Both the position numbers and the translations under genes were made by a program. The notes beneath the pieces are model-generated. The model was not told the origin of the DNA, made no database searches, and saw nothing but the letters and a program-made list of their open reading frames with translations. From an uncultured Oscillospiraceae bacterium (lineage in GTDB: Bacteria > Bacillota > Clostridia > Oscillospirales > Oscillospiraceae), in NCBI GenBank assembly GCA_958438185.1, contig CAUBQU010000102.1:1-5692 (forward strand): a stretch of DNA of 5,692 nucleotides, in the 5' to 3' direction. Positions 5,539-5,692 of the stretch are shown piece after piece (within the stretch, counting starts at the first letter, position 1; every line of letters starts with the position of its first letter).

Positions 5539-5692
5539 AGAGTCCCTCCCTTCCGGGGATCCGCGCCGCTAAGTTAGCGACGGTGAAGCAAAAGCCCCCA
5601 AGGGCCGTCCCTTTGGGGGCTGATCGGTAAACCCATAGCAGCGTGCGCTGCCCGGCCTTTTTCTGCGTTCTTTTGCAACTGCTTTCGCAGCG
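5539..5692. other. Intergenic right edge with no supported gene
   Basis: Apart from the SEDS ribosome site (5544-5550) and the terminator hairpin, this stretch holds a 13-base near-palindrome CGCTAAGTTAGCG (5567-5579) and a small inverted repeat GCAGCG-TG-CGCTGC (5638-5651). On the minus strand two frames stay open from the edge until stops at 5568-5576 or so, but neither shows recognisable protein sequence. No -35/-10 pair of good quality is visible between the hairpin and the SEDS start. Confidence 0.5.
5593..5621 (-). terminator. Terminator hairpin upstream of the SEDS gene
   Basis: AGCCCCCAAGGG (5593-5604) pairs with CCCTTTGGGGGCT (5609-5621), twelve pairs with one bulged T and a CCGT loop. 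On the minus strand it is followed by TTTTGC (complement of 5587-5592 with the stem's last T), while the + strand side has no T run. It therefore points the same way as the SEDS-PBP genes and most likely ends a gene beyond the right edge, or acts as a partial terminator within a longer operon. Confidence 0.75.

Noticed and set aside
5577..5692. Possible C-terminal end of a minus-strand gene entering from the right edge
   Set aside because: Two frames end near 5570, but their translations show no recognisable sequence and would run through the terminator hairpin, so a coding call is not supported.

Overview
The window looks like chromosomal DNA from a GC-rich Gram-positive anaerobe, most likely a Clostridia member of the Oscillospiraceae/Ruminococcaceae type. 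This is inferred from strong AGGAGG-type ribosome sites, a GC-rich coding sequence with AT-rich intergenic gaps, and a clostridial-looking combination of an FHA-SEDS fusion followed by a class B penicillin-binding protein. No marker gene fixes the genus. There are no mobile elements, CRISPR arrays or rRNA genes.

Left part (1-1852, + strand): a two-gene unit. A membrane-bound acyltransferase-3 family protein (54-1154) overlaps by ATGA a short-chain dehydrogenase/reductase (1151-1852), whose active-site neighbourhood resembles YmfI-type EF-P 5-aminopentanone reductases. A possible extended -10 element lies at the extreme left edge.

Middle (1853-2258): a convergent junction. It holds terminator hairpins and, on the minus strand, a complete tRNA-Ser(GGA) with its own near-consensus promoter (TTGACA, 17 bp, TATCAT) and a textbook terminator.

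Right part (2259-5538, - strand): a two-gene cell-wall synthesis unit. The first gene encodes a 637-residue protein with an N-terminal membrane helix, an FHA domain, a SEDS (FtsW/RodA/SpoVE) glycosyltransferase domain and a tail with tyrosine at every fourth residue. It overlaps by 8 bases a 457-residue class B penicillin-binding protein (transpeptidase). SEDS proteins polymerise lipid II into glycan strands and the partner PBP cross-links them, so the pair probably works as one complex. The layout is reminiscent of the actinobacterial fhaB-pstP-rodA-pbpA cluster, with the FHA module fused directly to the SEDS protein.

Right edge (5539-5692): a strong hairpin followed by a short T run on the minus strand, probably ending a gene beyond the window; no convincing separate promoter for the SEDS-PBP unit is visible. 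The most interesting points are the FHA-SEDS fusion, the altered FHA phosphothreonine-binding motif, the period-4 tyrosine tail, and the coding of the PBP ribosome site within the last codons of that tail.
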